A stretch of DNA of 64,000 nt from Bacteroidales bacterium. GTDB lineage: Bacteria; Bacteroidota; Bacteroidia; Bacteroidales; UBA3824. The notes below the pieces were generated by a model that did not search any database, had not been told where the DNA came from, and saw only the letters and a list, made by a program, of their open reading frames with translations. Shown here in pieces: positions 1-8,996 of this stretch; within the stretch, counting starts at the first letter, position 1; the number at the start of each line of letters is the position of its first letter. Position numbers and translations under genes: made by a program. The DNA lies in the NCBI GenBank assembly GCA_017544805.1, contig JAFYDK010000067.1, forward strand, positions 23,943 through 87,942. The letters are read 5' to 3'.

Positions 1-368
1 CCAAAGGCACTAACGTTGATGCTGTAAAATGTGCATTACAATCGGTTAGCGGTAAAGTCGTTTTGATTTTGGGCGGTGTTGATAAAGGCAACGATTATTC
101 GATGATTTATCCTCAAGTTGATGAAAAAGTTGTGAAAATTGTTGCAATGGGCGTTGATAACACTCCGATTCACAAGGCTTTTGACCAAAAACTTCCCGTT
201 TATGATGTCAGAAGCATGAAAGAATGTATTGACAAATGTGTTGAAATCGCTGAGCCGGGGCAGACGGTTTTGTTATCGCCGGCGTGCGCAAGTTTTGACC
301 TCTTTACTTGTTACGAGGACAGAGGTGAACAATTCAAAGCCGAAGTTAAACGAAGAATTGGCAATTAA
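1..368 (+). CDS. murD: UDP-N-acetylmuramoylalanine--D-glutamate ligase, C-terminal fragment
   Basis: This is the 3' end of a gene cut by the left edge; the open frame runs from base 3 to a TAA at 366-368. MurD adds D-glutamate to UDP-MurNAc-L-Ala in the cytoplasm during peptidoglycan precursor synthesis. The fragment begins with a Mur-ligase C-domain motif (KGTNVDAV, matching the usual SKATN-V motif) and continues with LILGGVDKGNDY, a typical MurD signature, then SPACASFD (usually SPACSSFD) and a terminal RGEQFK segment. The neighbours ftsW, murG and murC confirm the dcw-cluster context. The stop codon lies inside the first unit of a heptanucleotide tandem repeat. Confidence 0.93.
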   Translation, partial: KGTNVDAVKCALQSVSGKVVLILGGVDKGNDYSMIYPQVDEKVVKIVAMGVDNTPIHKAFDQKLPVYDVRSMKECIDKCVEIAEPGQTVLLSPACASFDLFTCYEDRGEQFKAEVKRRIGN

Positions 369-417
369 CAATTAACAATTAACAATTAACAATTGACAAT
401 TAAAAATTGAAAATTGA
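362..417. repeat. Heptanucleotide tandem repeat, eight units
   Basis: Eight consecutive 7-bp units of the type CAATTAA run from 362 to 417. Five are exact CAATTAA; one is CAATTGA and the last two are AAATTGA. The first unit contains the final codon and TAA stop of murD. The rest fills most of the murD-ftsW gap. Such AT-rich heptamers can slip during replication. No function can be read from the sequence. Confidence 0.85.
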
Positions 418-461
418 AAAAAAGTGAAAAATGAAAATGAAAAAGAATTATTTTTTGTGCG

Positions 462-1661
462 ATGAATAAGGTTTTTGATTTTTTGAAAGGCGATAAAGCG
501 ATTTGGGTGATGATAATGATCCTTTCGCTTGTGAGTATAGCCGAGGTTTACAGTTCAACCTCGATGTTAGCTTACAAGTATAAAGGAGGCAACACCGTTT
601 TTTATATGCTCAGACATTTGGGTTTCATGGCATTAGGTTTTACAGTGATGTTTTTGGCAAGTCATTTTCCTTACAAATATTATCACAAATTGGCAGCACC
701 TATGTTGTGGACAGCCGTTGTTTTGTTGCTTTTAACTCTTTTTACGGGAGCTTCCACAAATGAGGCAAGGCGTTGGTTTACAATACCTTTTGTCGGCGTG
801 AAGTTTCAGACTTCGGATTTTGCGAAGGTCGCTTTGATGATTTATTTGGCAAAAGTGATTACTAAAGCGCAAGAGTCTCCTGAGGCTTTGTTTGATGGTT
901 TTAAAAAGTCAATTATTGCGATCGGTCTTGTTTGTGGTTTGATTTTGCCGGCTAACTTTTCAACCGCCTTTTTAATCGGAGTTGCCTCATTGGTGGTTTT
1001 GTTCATGGGCAAAATGAAATCTAAATGGTTGCTATCTACGATAGGCATTGCAATCGTGGCTTTTATGCTTTTTATTGCATACGCTAAAATATCGGGAATC
1101 CAATCAAGGGTCGGTACATGGTCGAAACGTATTGAAACTTTTTTTTCGCCTAAGGATAATCACGGTGATGATTTTCAGGCTCAACAGTCCAAAATTGCAA
1201 TTGCTTTAGGCGGAATTTTCGGAAAAGGTCCCGGTAACAGTCAGCAGCGTAATGTTTTACCGCATCCGTATTCCGATTTTATTTTTGCCGTTATCGTCGA
1301 AGAAGGAGGTCTTGCGGGGGCAATCGGAATTATTGCTGTTTATTTGATATTTTTTTATCGGTGCATTGCAACTGTAAAAAAATGTGAAACTACTTTCCCT
1401 GCCTTTTTGGTGTTAGGGCTTTCGCTCAATATAATTTTGCAAGCGGTGGCGAATATGCTTGTGGCGGTCAATATAACGCCTGTAACGGGGCAGCCTTTGC
1501 CGTTTGTGAGCATGGGCGGTACTTCAATGCTTTTCAATTCTTTTGCCGTCGGGGTGATAGTCAACGTTTCGCGTTATGCCGGCAAGCAGGAAACTGTTGA
1601 AGACATTGAAGAAAAAACCGAAGTGGAAGAAATAGAGGATTATCCGTTTATTGCGGGATAA
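462..1661 (+). CDS. ftsW: Septal lipid II flippase/peptidoglycan polymerase FtsW
   Basis: SEDS-family integral membrane protein of 399 residues. It polymerises septal peptidoglycan from lipid II together with its partner class B penicillin-binding protein. About ten hydrophobic segments are visible. Family hallmarks include the FKLAK-like motif FQTSDFAKVALMIYLA (around residue 115), GPGNSQQRNVLPHPYSDFIF (around 255) and the C-terminal PFVSMGGTSML (around 350). The C-terminus ends in an acidic cytoplasmic tail. The ATG at 462 precedes the first hydrophobic segment at a normal distance. It sits between murD and murG, as in other Bacteroidota dcw clusters, with a 14-bp gap to murG. RodA is the alternative, but the context favours FtsW. 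Confidence 0.95.
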   Translation: MNKVFDFLKGDKAIWVMIMILSLVSIAEVYSSTSMLAYKYKGGNTVFYMLRHLGFMALGFTVMFLASHFPYKYYHKLAAPMLWTAVVLLLLTLFTGASTNEARRWFTIPFVGVKFQTSDFAKVALMIYLAKVITKAQESPEALFDGFKKSIIAIGLVCGLILPANFSTAFLIGVASLVVLFMGKMKSKWLLSTIGIAIVAFMLFIAYAKISGIQSRVGTWSKRIETFFSPKDNHGDDFQAQQSKIAIALGGIFGKGPGNSQQRNVLPHPYSDFIFAVIVEEGGLAGAIGIIAVYLIFFYRCIATVKKCETTFPAFLVLGLSLNIILQAVANMLVAVNITPVTGQPLPFVSMGGTSMLFNSFAVGVIVNVSRYAGKQETVEDIEEKTEVEEIEDYPFIAG

Positions 1662-1675
1662 AAAATATAAGAATT

Positions 1676-2770
1676 ATGAAAATATTAATTTCTGGCGGTG
1701 GTACGGGCGGGCACGTTTTTCCGGCTATCGCAATTGCTCAAGCTCTGAAGAGAATTGATGAAAATATCGAAATTCTTTTTGTCGGTGCTTTGGGGAAAAT
1801 CGAAATGGAAAAAGTTCCGGCGGCAGGCTTCAAAATTATAGGTTTGCCTTCAGCCGGTATTCAAAGAAAAAATATTTTTAAAAATATAACTCTGCCTTTC
1901 AAGCTCTTGAAGTGTATGTCGATGGCAAAAAAAATAATTAAGGATTTTGCCCCTGACATTGCTGTCGGAGTAGGAGGTTATGCAAGCGGACCGGCTTTGA
2001 GAGCATCTGCAAAGGCGGGTGTGCCGGTTGTGCTTCAAGAGCAAAATTCTCATGCCGGAGTTACGAATCAGATTCTCGCAAAAAAAGCAGTTAAAATTTT
2101 TACCGCTTATCAGAATATGGAAAAATATTTTGACAAGGATAAAATTCTTTTAACCGGCAATCCCGTCCGTCCTGATATTATAAATAATACAGCCGAGAGG
2201 GATGAGGCGTTGGAGTTTTTTAATTTGAAAAAAGACAAAGTTACGGTACTTTCTATCGGAGGGAGTCTTGGAGCTGGGACTATCAACAACAGCATTATGA
2301 AATTTGTTGAACAGTTTCAAAATGCAGGTATTCAGATAATTTGGCAGACAGGAAAATATTATTACGATAATATTGAGAAGGAACTTCAAAACAAAAATTG
2401 TCCTGATATTCATGCGATGCCTTTTATAAAGCGTATGGATTTGGCTTACAAGGCTGCTGACGTTGTGGTTTCAAGGTCGGGAGCGTTGTCGGTTTCAGAA
2501 CTTTGTATTGCGGGAAAACCTGTTATTTTTATTCCCTCGCCTAATGTTGCCGAAGATCATCAGACAAAAAACGCTTTAGCACTTGTAAATCAGGATGCAG
2601 CCTTGATGCTAAAGGATAGTGAAGCTTTAGAAAAGTTCTTTACGGTTGTCAATGAGTTATGTAAAGATGAAAAAAAACAAACTTTACTTAAAAATAATAT
2701 AAAAAAATTGGCTATTTTAAATTCATCTGATATTATTGCAAAGGAAATTTTAAATTTAGCAAAAAAATAA
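1676..2770 (+). CDS. murG: UDP-GlcNAc:lipid I N-acetylglucosamine transferase MurG
   Basis: A GT28-family enzyme of 364 residues. It converts lipid I to lipid II on the inner face of the cytoplasmic membrane. The N-terminal glycine-rich lipid-binding motif GGGTGGHVFPA is at residues 7-17. A second glycine-rich stretch (GVGGYASGPA) follows near residue 100, and the UDP-GlcNAc-binding region (SRSGALSVSEL, then PSPNVAEDHQTKNA) lies near 265-305. The length is normal. It is probably cotranscribed with ftsW. A hypothetical lipoprotein gene separates it from murC, which is unusual for this cluster. Confidence 0.97.
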   Translation: MKILISGGGTGGHVFPAIAIAQALKRIDENIEILFVGALGKIEMEKVPAAGFKIIGLPSAGIQRKNIFKNITLPFKLLKCMSMAKKIIKDFAPDIAVGVGGYASGPALRASAKAGVPVVLQEQNSHAGVTNQILAKKAVKIFTAYQNMEKYFDKDKILLTGNPVRPDIINNTAERDEALEFFNLKKDKVTVLSIGGSLGAGTINNSIMKFVEQFQNAGIQIIWQTGKYYYDNIEKELQNKNCPDIHAMPFIKRMDLAYKAADVVVSRSGALSVSELCIAGKPVIFIPSPNVAEDHQTKNALALVNQDAALMLKDSEALEKFFTVVNELCKDEKKQTLLKNNIKKLAILNSSDIIAKEILNLAKK

Positions 2771-2780
2771 ATATGTATGT

Positions 2781-2811
2781 TTTGACAAACAAAAAAAAAT
2801 ATTTACTTTTA
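2781..2811 (+). promoter_or_regulatory. Bacteroidota-type promoter upstream of the dcw lipoprotein gene
   Basis: TTTG at 2781-2784 is followed after 19 bp by TACTTTTA at 2804-2811. The last base of the -7 box differs from the TAnnTTTG consensus. A start about 7 bp downstream would give a leader of roughly 15 nt for the gene at 2834. It could also drive murC and the downstream fts genes. Confidence 0.5.
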
Positions 2812-2833
2812 CGCTGAAAAAAATTATAATGAT

Positions 2834-3733
2834 ATGAAACGTACAAGTTTGTTTATATATGTTATGGTAGCTGCTTTAACAGTCTTATTGTCAAGTGCTT
2901 GCAATACGAACTTAGGCAGTGCCGTTCCATTTTCGGGTAAAACCAAATCGGAGGTTTGTTTGGCAGAACAGGTCTCTACTGCGGTTGATAAGATGGCTCA
3001 ATCTTACGGACGCTTGGATGAATTGACCTTTCAGGATAGTTTTGATAATGCTTTAAATGGCGTATTATCAAATTGTTACGTTGGTTATGAACCTACGAAT
3101 CTCGTTGATACTCTCGTTAGAAAGAAGATTAACATTCTTAATCTTTACCGTCAGGCTTTTAAGGAGTATGCTTTGCTTTCTGACGAAGGTTTTACTGGCA
3201 AACAAAATGCTTTTTCGCAGTGCTGTCTTAATATTCAGAACGAGTTGACCTCTTTAGGCGACAGTGCCTCAATAGTTTACGCTAAAGCTATCGGCACGCA
3301 TCTAAAATCTACCCGTTACGACCAAAACGATGTCGCTAAAATTTTGTTGGTGGCTTTGGAGGAAATTTGGGCTCGTGATACAAAACAAGCACAATCTGTT
3401 GTCAATAATAATTTCATACAATATCAGTCAGCCGTAGAAGCCGTTCCTGATAACGCTTTTTCGGAAGAAAAACTTACGAAATACGTTTATCAGCCTTATG
3501 AGGGTAAACATAATCTCGTTATGGCTTATAAACTTAACCTTATAAAATCCCGTCGTGAGGATTTAAAAACTTTTGTTAATAATCAGGATAATATTTCTTC
3601 TGCCGTACATTACTTAGTATGTGCATTAACGGAATTTTTAAAGAAAGGAACCGATAAAGATGCTGTTACTAATTATTTGAACCGTGCGGAATTGTTGCTC
3701 GGTAGTATTTCGGAAGAAAAAGTTAAAGAATAA
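2834..3733 (+). CDS. Hypothetical lipoprotein inserted in the dcw cluster
   Basis: A protein of 299 residues that I do not recognise. The N-terminus is a signal peptide ending in a probable lipobox (LLSSAC, Cys23), so the mature protein is likely a lipid-anchored envelope protein. The rest looks largely alpha-helical and has no catalytic motif visible by eye. Several cysteines lie in the mature part (a CC pair near residue 132 and others). It lies between murG and murC, which are usually adjacent in Bacteroidales, and it has its own promoter-like sequence. The position suggests a link to cell wall or division, but this is inference from neighbourhood only. Confidence 0.8.
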   Translation: MKRTSLFIYVMVAALTVLLSSACNTNLGSAVPFSGKTKSEVCLAEQVSTAVDKMAQSYGRLDELTFQDSFDNALNGVLSNCYVGYEPTNLVDTLVRKKINILNLYRQAFKEYALLSDEGFTGKQNAFSQCCLNIQNELTSLGDSASIVYAKAIGTHLKSTRYDQNDVAKILLVALEEIWARDTKQAQSVVNNNFIQYQSAVEAVPDNAFSEEKLTKYVYQPYEGKHNLVMAYKLNLIKSRREDLKTFVNNQDNISSAVHYLVCALTEFLKKGTDKDAVTNYLNRAELLLGSISEEKVKE

Positions 3734-3781
3734 AATTAACGGAGATAAAAAAATTAATAAACGACTGATTTCTGCTAAAAA

Positions 3782-5194
3782 ATGAATCATTTTGATAAAA
3801 TCAACTGCGTATATTTTTTAGGCATCGGTGGAATTGGAATGAGTGCTTTGGCGCGTTATTTCAATTCTTTGGGTAAAAAGGTCTACGGTTATGACCTTAC
3901 TCAGACTGCGCTTACCACTCAACTTGAGGCTGAGGGCATTAATATCGTTTATAACGATGATATTTCGCTGATACCTGTGGAATGTTTGGCGCAGTCAGAT
4001 AAAACGATGGTCGTTTTTACTCCCGCTGTACCGAAAGACAACAAAATTTTCTCATATTTTGCCGGAAACAGGTATTTTATGATAAAACGTGCGCGGGTTT
4101 TGGGTATGATTTCTGATAATTATACTTTGATTGCTGTGGCTGGAACTCACGGTAAAACAACTGGTTCGAGTGTCATCGCTAATATTTTAAGGTGTTCCAG
4201 CGGTGATAATTTTGCATTTTTGGGAGGAATTTCCAAAAATTTGGACAGCAATTTGATGTTACCACAAGGGAAGTTGGCGTTTGAGAATCCTCAAACCTTG
4301 CTTGTTGCCGAGGCAGACGAGTTTGACAGGTCTTTTTTGTGGCTGACTCCTAAGGTTTCGGTCATAACATACGTTGATGCCGATCACCTTGATGTTTATA
4401 AGGATAGGGCGGATTTGATTGAAACTTTCAACGCTTTTGCTCAAAAAGGCAGAAAGGACGGCGCAGTTGTTGTCAATAAAAAAATTGAAGAACTCATTGA
4501 TACTAAAGGTATTAAAAAATATACATATTCCGATTCTGATAAAACGGCGGATTATTATGCAGAAAATATCAGATTGGAAAACGGATTTTTCAGAATTGAT
4601 GCAGTAACTCCTCAAGGCGTTTTGAAAGATGTGCTTTTGGGTGCAAGGGGCAGAGTTAATGTCGAAAATTCAATGGCTTGCATTGCAGCTGCTCAGTTGT
4701 CGGGCATCAAGGATGAGTTTATTATAAAAGGTGTGGAGAGTTTCAAAGGTGTGAAACGCAGAATGGATTTTCATTATCAGGACGATAAGAAAATTTACAT
4801 TGACGATTATGCGCATCATCCCAGAGAACTTTCGGCGACGATTAATTCTGTCAGGGAATTGTTTCCGGGTAAAAAGCTCACGGGAATTTTTCAGCCGCAT
4901 CTTTATACAAGAACAAGGGATTTTGCAACGGATTTTGCGAAAAGCCTTGATTTGTTGGACGAAGTAATTTTGATGGATATTTATCCGGCAAGGGAAAAAC
5001 CTATTGTCGGAGTAGATTCCAAATTGATTGCCGGTTTGATGAAAAACAAAAATACGTATTTAATCAGCGGCAAGGACGAAATACTCAAAAAAGTATCCCA
5101 ACTCAATGTTGAAGTGCTTTTGACATTAGGCGCAGGAAATATCGACCGCTTGATTGAGCCTTTGACTTTGAGCTTGAAAAATGAAAATTGTTAA
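3782..5194 (+). CDS. murC: UDP-N-acetylmuramate--L-alanine ligase MurC
   Basis: Cytoplasmic Mur ligase of 470 residues. It joins L-alanine to UDP-MurNAc using ATP, the first peptide step of peptidoglycan precursor synthesis. The N-terminal nucleotide-binding motif GIGGIGMSALA is at residues 14-24, and the ATP-binding P-loop AGTHGKTT is near residues 120-127. The central signature EADEFDRSFL and the C-domain DDYAHHPREL are also present. Length and domain order are normal. The stop codon is immediately followed by the ftsQ ATG, implying translational coupling. Confidence 0.97.
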   Translation: MNHFDKINCVYFLGIGGIGMSALARYFNSLGKKVYGYDLTQTALTTQLEAEGINIVYNDDISLIPVECLAQSDKTMVVFTPAVPKDNKIFSYFAGNRYFMIKRARVLGMISDNYTLIAVAGTHGKTTGSSVIANILRCSSGDNFAFLGGISKNLDSNLMLPQGKLAFENPQTLLVAEADEFDRSFLWLTPKVSVITYVDADHLDVYKDRADLIETFNAFAQKGRKDGAVVVNKKIEELIDTKGIKKYTYSDSDKTADYYAENIRLENGFFRIDAVTPQGVLKDVLLGARGRVNVENSMACIAAAQLSGIKDEFIIKGVESFKGVKRRMDFHYQDDKKIYIDDYAHHPRELSATINSVRELFPGKKLTGIFQPHLYTRTRDFATDFAKSLDLLDEVILMDIYPAREKPIVGVDSKLIAGLMKNKNTYLISGKDEILKKVSQLNVEVLLTLGAGNIDRLIEPLTLSLKNENC

Positions 5195-6010
5195 ATGAAA
5201 GTATCAAAGCGCAAAGTACTGAAACTTGCAGCGGCTCTCTCGTTGCTGCTTATGATGTATTTGGCACTTAATAAGTTCCATAATACGCGCTGCGATTCTA
5301 TTGATATTGTTATCAAAGATTCGCTTGAGGCACATTTTGTGGAATCAAACGAAGTGTTGGACTTGATTTATTCCGTGATTCCTAATATTCAGGGTTACAA
5401 AATGGATAGTATCAACATTTTCGTTCTTAAAAATAAACTTCAGGAGCATCCTTTTATAAGGAGTGTTGCGATTTATAAGACAATATCGGGCAAGCTGAAA
5501 ATTGATGTCGTTCAAAGGCATCCGCTTGTTATGGTTATCAACAACGAGGGAAAGTCATATTATATCGACGGCGACGGGATAATATTTCCGACTTCCGACA
5601 AATATTCCTCGCAAGTAATTGTGGCTAACGGATTTATCAAAGATAAGTTTGATTTTTCCAACGGCAAGATTTACAAGGCGGATTATAAGGAAGGTGTTTC
5701 GGGCAAAACCACTTACGATATTTTCCGGCTTTCGCAGCTCATATTGAAAGATGATTTTTGGAGGGATCAGATTGAACAGATTTTTGTTAATTCTTCGGGT
5801 GAATACGAACTTGTCCCGATGTTAGGATTGCAAATACTTTCGATCGGCTCTATGGAGGATTATGACAAAAAAATGTATATCCTCAAAGAGTTTTATTTCA
5901 AAGGTTTAAGAAAAACGGGGTGGAACACTTACAGTCGGATTTCTGTAAAATACAAGAATCAGATTGTCTGCAAAAAGCGTTCTGCAAATAATAATAAGGA
6001 TATTTTATAA
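5195..6010 (+). CDS. ftsQ: Cell division protein FtsQ
   Basis: A bitopic membrane protein of 271 residues. It has a short cytoplasmic N-terminus, one transmembrane helix (about residues 9-27) and a periplasmic part. The latter starts with a POTRA-like region (from about residue 31, including the DSINIFVLKNKLQEHPFIRS helix region) followed by a beta domain. FtsQ is a divisome scaffold linking FtsA/FtsZ to the septal synthases. The family is poorly conserved, so the assignment rests on topology plus the position directly after murC (0 bp gap) and before ftsA. Confidence 0.88.
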   Translation: MKVSKRKVLKLAAALSLLLMMYLALNKFHNTRCDSIDIVIKDSLEAHFVESNEVLDLIYSVIPNIQGYKMDSINIFVLKNKLQEHPFIRSVAIYKTISGKLKIDVVQRHPLVMVINNEGKSYYIDGDGIIFPTSDKYSSQVIVANGFIKDKFDFSNGKIYKADYKEGVSGKTTYDIFRLSQLILKDDFWRDQIEQIFVNSSGEYELVPMLGLQILSIGSMEDYDKKMYILKEFYFKGLRKTGWNTYSRISVKYKNQIVCKKRSANNNKDIL

Positions 6011-6052
6011 ACAGAAATATCAGCTAAGGAAACATTAAAAAAGAAAATTGGC

Positions 6053-7441
6053 ATGACTACTAAAAACAGAATCGTTGCCGCGGTAGATATCGGTACTACA
6101 AAAGTTGTAGCAATCCTCGGCATCAAAGATGAGTTTGGTAAACTTAACGTTCTCGGTTGCGGCGAGGCGGAGACTAACGGCGTTATACACGGCTCGGTAC
6201 AAAATGTAGGCGAAGTCGCGAGAGCGGTCAAAATGGCCGTGAACCGTTGTAAAACCTCAGCCGGTATGCAGCAGGCGGACATTAAGAATGTTTTTGTAGG
6301 GATAGCGGGACAGAATATAAGGGATACCGTATATTCTCATTCCAAATGTATTACCGACGGTAATGACACTAACGGCAGGACTATCGTTCAGGGAGATGTT
6401 GATTCGCTTACGGAGGAGGTTTATAATCTTAGCAAAGAGCCGGGCGAAGAGATTATCCATGTGATACCTTTGTCGTTTCATGTTGATTTGACTGAGGTAG
6501 GACTCAATCCGGTAGGTTTTGTAGGAAGGAAACTTGTCGGTGATTTTTACGTTGCTGTCGGAAAGGTTAATTCTGTAAGAAACATACGTTTAGCCTTTGA
6601 GATGGCGGGTTTTAACATTGTAAAAATCATTCTTGAACCTTTGGCTTCGGCAGAGGCGGTGCTTACTGACGAAGAAAAAGAAGCCGGTGTTTTGGTAGCA
6701 GACATCGGAGGCGGCACAACCGATATTGCCGTTTTCCAAGATAAAACTTTAGCGGCTACCTCTTTTGTGCCTTTTGGCGGTGTTTCCGTAACTAACGATA
6801 TTAATTCTGCATGCCATTTGATACCCCGTCAGGCAGAGGCATTGAAACTTCAGTACGGTTATGCTCTGTGCGGCAAGGATTTCAAGAAAAAACTCGCCGT
6901 TGTAAATGCTTTTGGTAGATCAACGGAGATTTCTTTTGCCGATTTAGCTAATATTATAAATGCCCGTTTAGATGAAATTTTGGGCGGTATCGCTCATTTT
7001 ATTGAGAGTCGCGGTTATTCTGGAAAACTTCCTGCAGGTGTTGTTTTGACTGGCGGAAGTGCCTTGATGAAAAATATTTCGCAACTTACAAGATTCCGTT
7101 TAGGTGTTGAAAATGTTAGAATCGGCGGTGTTAGAACCGAGTATTTAAGTAGCGGCGGTGATAATACCCAAACCGTGAAATATTCTGCAGCTGTCGGTCT
7201 TTTGATAAAAGGCAGCGAATATTACGATCGTCTTGACAAGATGAAAAAAATGGCGGAAGAAAAACGCGTTCAAAATCCTGACGCTCCTTCCGGCGGTGGC
7301 AAAAAGGATTCAACCCCTTCATCTGACAAAAAAGTTGAAGAAACCAAAGAAAAGTCAGGCGGTTTTTGGAATAAAATCAAGAGTTTTGCCAATGGCATTG
7401 CAAAAGATTTCCTTACGGATTCTGAAGGATCTAAAGTATAA
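6053..7441 (+). CDS. ftsA: Cell division protein FtsA
   Basis: Actin-like ATPase of 462 residues that tethers FtsZ to the membrane and recruits later divisome proteins. The phosphate-1 motif AVDIGTTKV is at residues 10-18. The phosphate-2 motif VADIGGGTTDIAV is near 220 and the adenosine motif VVLTGGSALM near 330. A low-complexity charged linker (about 400-435) leads to a C-terminal amphipathic helix (FWNKIKSFANGI), the likely membrane-targeting sequence. It precedes ftsZ by 46 bp, the standard arrangement. Confidence 0.97.
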   Translation: MTTKNRIVAAVDIGTTKVVAILGIKDEFGKLNVLGCGEAETNGVIHGSVQNVGEVARAVKMAVNRCKTSAGMQQADIKNVFVGIAGQNIRDTVYSHSKCITDGNDTNGRTIVQGDVDSLTEEVYNLSKEPGEEIIHVIPLSFHVDLTEVGLNPVGFVGRKLVGDFYVAVGKVNSVRNIRLAFEMAGFNIVKIILEPLASAEAVLTDEEKEAGVLVADIGGGTTDIAVFQDKTLAATSFVPFGGVSVTNDINSACHLIPRQAEALKLQYGYALCGKDFKKKLAVVNAFGRSTEISFADLANIINARLDEILGGIAHFIESRGYSGKLPAGVVLTGGSALMKNISQLTRFRLGVENVRIGGVRTEYLSSGGDNTQTVKYSAAVGLLIKGSEYYDRLDKMKKMAEEKRVQNPDAPSGGGKKDSTPSSDKKVEETKEKSGGFWNKIKSFANGIAKDFLTDSEGSKV

Positions 7442-7487
7442 GCTAAAATTTTGAACTTTAAACAACAAATCTCTAACATACTTTATC

Positions 7488-8936
7488 ATGGTAGCGGAAG
7501 AAAACGATATATTAGGTTTTAATTTTGAAACCAAAAACAATATAATAAAAGTGCTTGGTGTCGGTGGCGGCGGCGGAAACGCAGTAGGACACATGGCCGA
7601 ATGTGGTATCAAAGATGTAGATTTCATTATCTCCAATACTGATAATCAAGTGCTTTCTGAGAGTAAAGTTCCCGTTAAAATTCAACTTGGAGTCTCTCTT
7701 ACTCAGGGACTTGGTGCGGGCAACAATCCTGAAAACGGTAAAAATGCTGCAACCGAAAGTCTTGACGACATACGCAAAGTCCTTGTAGACGGCAATGTTA
7801 CGAAAATGTTGTTTATAACGGCAGGTATGGGCGGCGGAACAGGTACGGGAGCTGCGCCGGTGATTGCTGCGCTTTCTAAGGAGATGGGTATTTTAACGGT
7901 TGCCATCGTTACTATTCCGTTCCGTTTTGAAGGTCCTAAACGTGTAAGACAAGCTTTGGTAGGTCTTGCCGAATTGGCTGACAAAGTGGACTCTCTTCTT
8001 ATCATCGATAACGAAAAAATCCGTGAAATATACGGCAAAATGTCTGCATCCGAAGCATTTACGAATGCGGATAACATTCTTACCATGGCGGTAAAAGGTA
8101 TTGCCGAGATTATTACCGTAACGGGTGATATTAACGTCGATTTTGCCGATGTGAAAGCTGTTATGACGGATTCTCATGTTGCTCTTATGGGTACGGGTAA
8201 GGCTGAAGGTGAAAACCGTGCTATCAAAGCCGTTCAAATGGCTTTGGATTCTCCCCTTTTGAACAACAACGATATTAACGGTGCTAAAAACGTCCTTGTT
8301 AATATTTCTTCAGGCTCTGAGGAGGCTACTCTTGACGAAATCGGTCTTGTTAATGAGTATATCCAAGCTAAAGCCGGTTCTAATGCCGACCTTATTTGGG
8401 GTGCTACAAGGGATGCTTCTCTTAATAGTTCGATATGCGTTACGTTGATTGCAACCGGTTTTAATACGAGAGAAATTCTTAATCCTTACGAGGTTGGAGG
8501 TTATGTTCCTAAAAATACCTTTGCGGATTTGGATAATCCTAAGCCTGCATTTGCGCCTTCGGTTGAACAGCAATCACAACCTCAAGAACCGGAAGAAAAT
8601 CCCGTTGAAAAAAATAACTCTCAAGATATTACTACTGAAAAAAAAACTACTAACGCAGAGGATGAAATCCCCGACAAAGTAGAAGTCGGCACAACTGAGA
8701 TTGATCTCGGCGGCGACGATAATTATGACTCACAAGACTCTGATTCCGAGGAAGATGACGAAGACGGTGCAGTTATGGTTGCGGGAAATTTCAGACGTAT
8801 AGATTTTTCTGCATTTAGGGACGAGCAGATAAAAGAATACGAGGATACTCCGGCGTATCAAAGGAAAAATGTAAAACTAAATATCGGTGCTTATAAAGAA
8901 GGTAAATATCAGAAATTCCAACTTGGAGCGGAATAG
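7488..8936 (+). CDS. ftsZ: Cell division protein FtsZ
   Basis: Tubulin-like GTPase of 482 residues that forms the Z-ring. The glycine-rich start (GVGGGGGNAVGHM) is at about residues 24-36, the tubulin signature GGGTGTGAAP at about 114-123, and the T7-loop region after ITVTGDINVDFADV. The core is followed by a long acidic linker (about 350-440) rich in Asp/Glu/Ser, then a conserved-looking tail near residues 440-482. Linker length varies widely in Bacteroidota. It is the last gene of the dcw block here. Confidence 0.98.
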   Translation: MVAEENDILGFNFETKNNIIKVLGVGGGGGNAVGHMAECGIKDVDFIISNTDNQVLSESKVPVKIQLGVSLTQGLGAGNNPENGKNAATESLDDIRKVLVDGNVTKMLFITAGMGGGTGTGAAPVIAALSKEMGILTVAIVTIPFRFEGPKRVRQALVGLAELADKVDSLLIIDNEKIREIYGKMSASEAFTNADNILTMAVKGIAEIITVTGDINVDFADVKAVMTDSHVALMGTGKAEGENRAIKAVQMALDSPLLNNNDINGAKNVLVNISSGSEEATLDEIGLVNEYIQAKAGSNADLIWGATRDASLNSSICVTLIATGFNTREILNPYEVGGYVPKNTFADLDNPKPAFAPSVEQQSQPQEPEENPVEKNNSQDITTEKKTTNAEDEIPDKVEVGTTEIDLGGDDNYDSQDSDSEEDDEDGAVMVAGNFRRIDFSAFRDEQIKEYEDTPAYQRKNVKLNIGAYKEGKYQKFQLGAE

Positions 8937-8996
8937 ATTGGCATTTTTATTGCATTGATGAGAATACTATTAATACATTTTTTTTAAGAATAAGTT

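Noticed and set aside
7703..8086. 127-codon open frame antisense to ftsZ
   Set aside because: Opposite-strand shadow of the conserved FtsZ core; proline/serine-rich low-information sequence.
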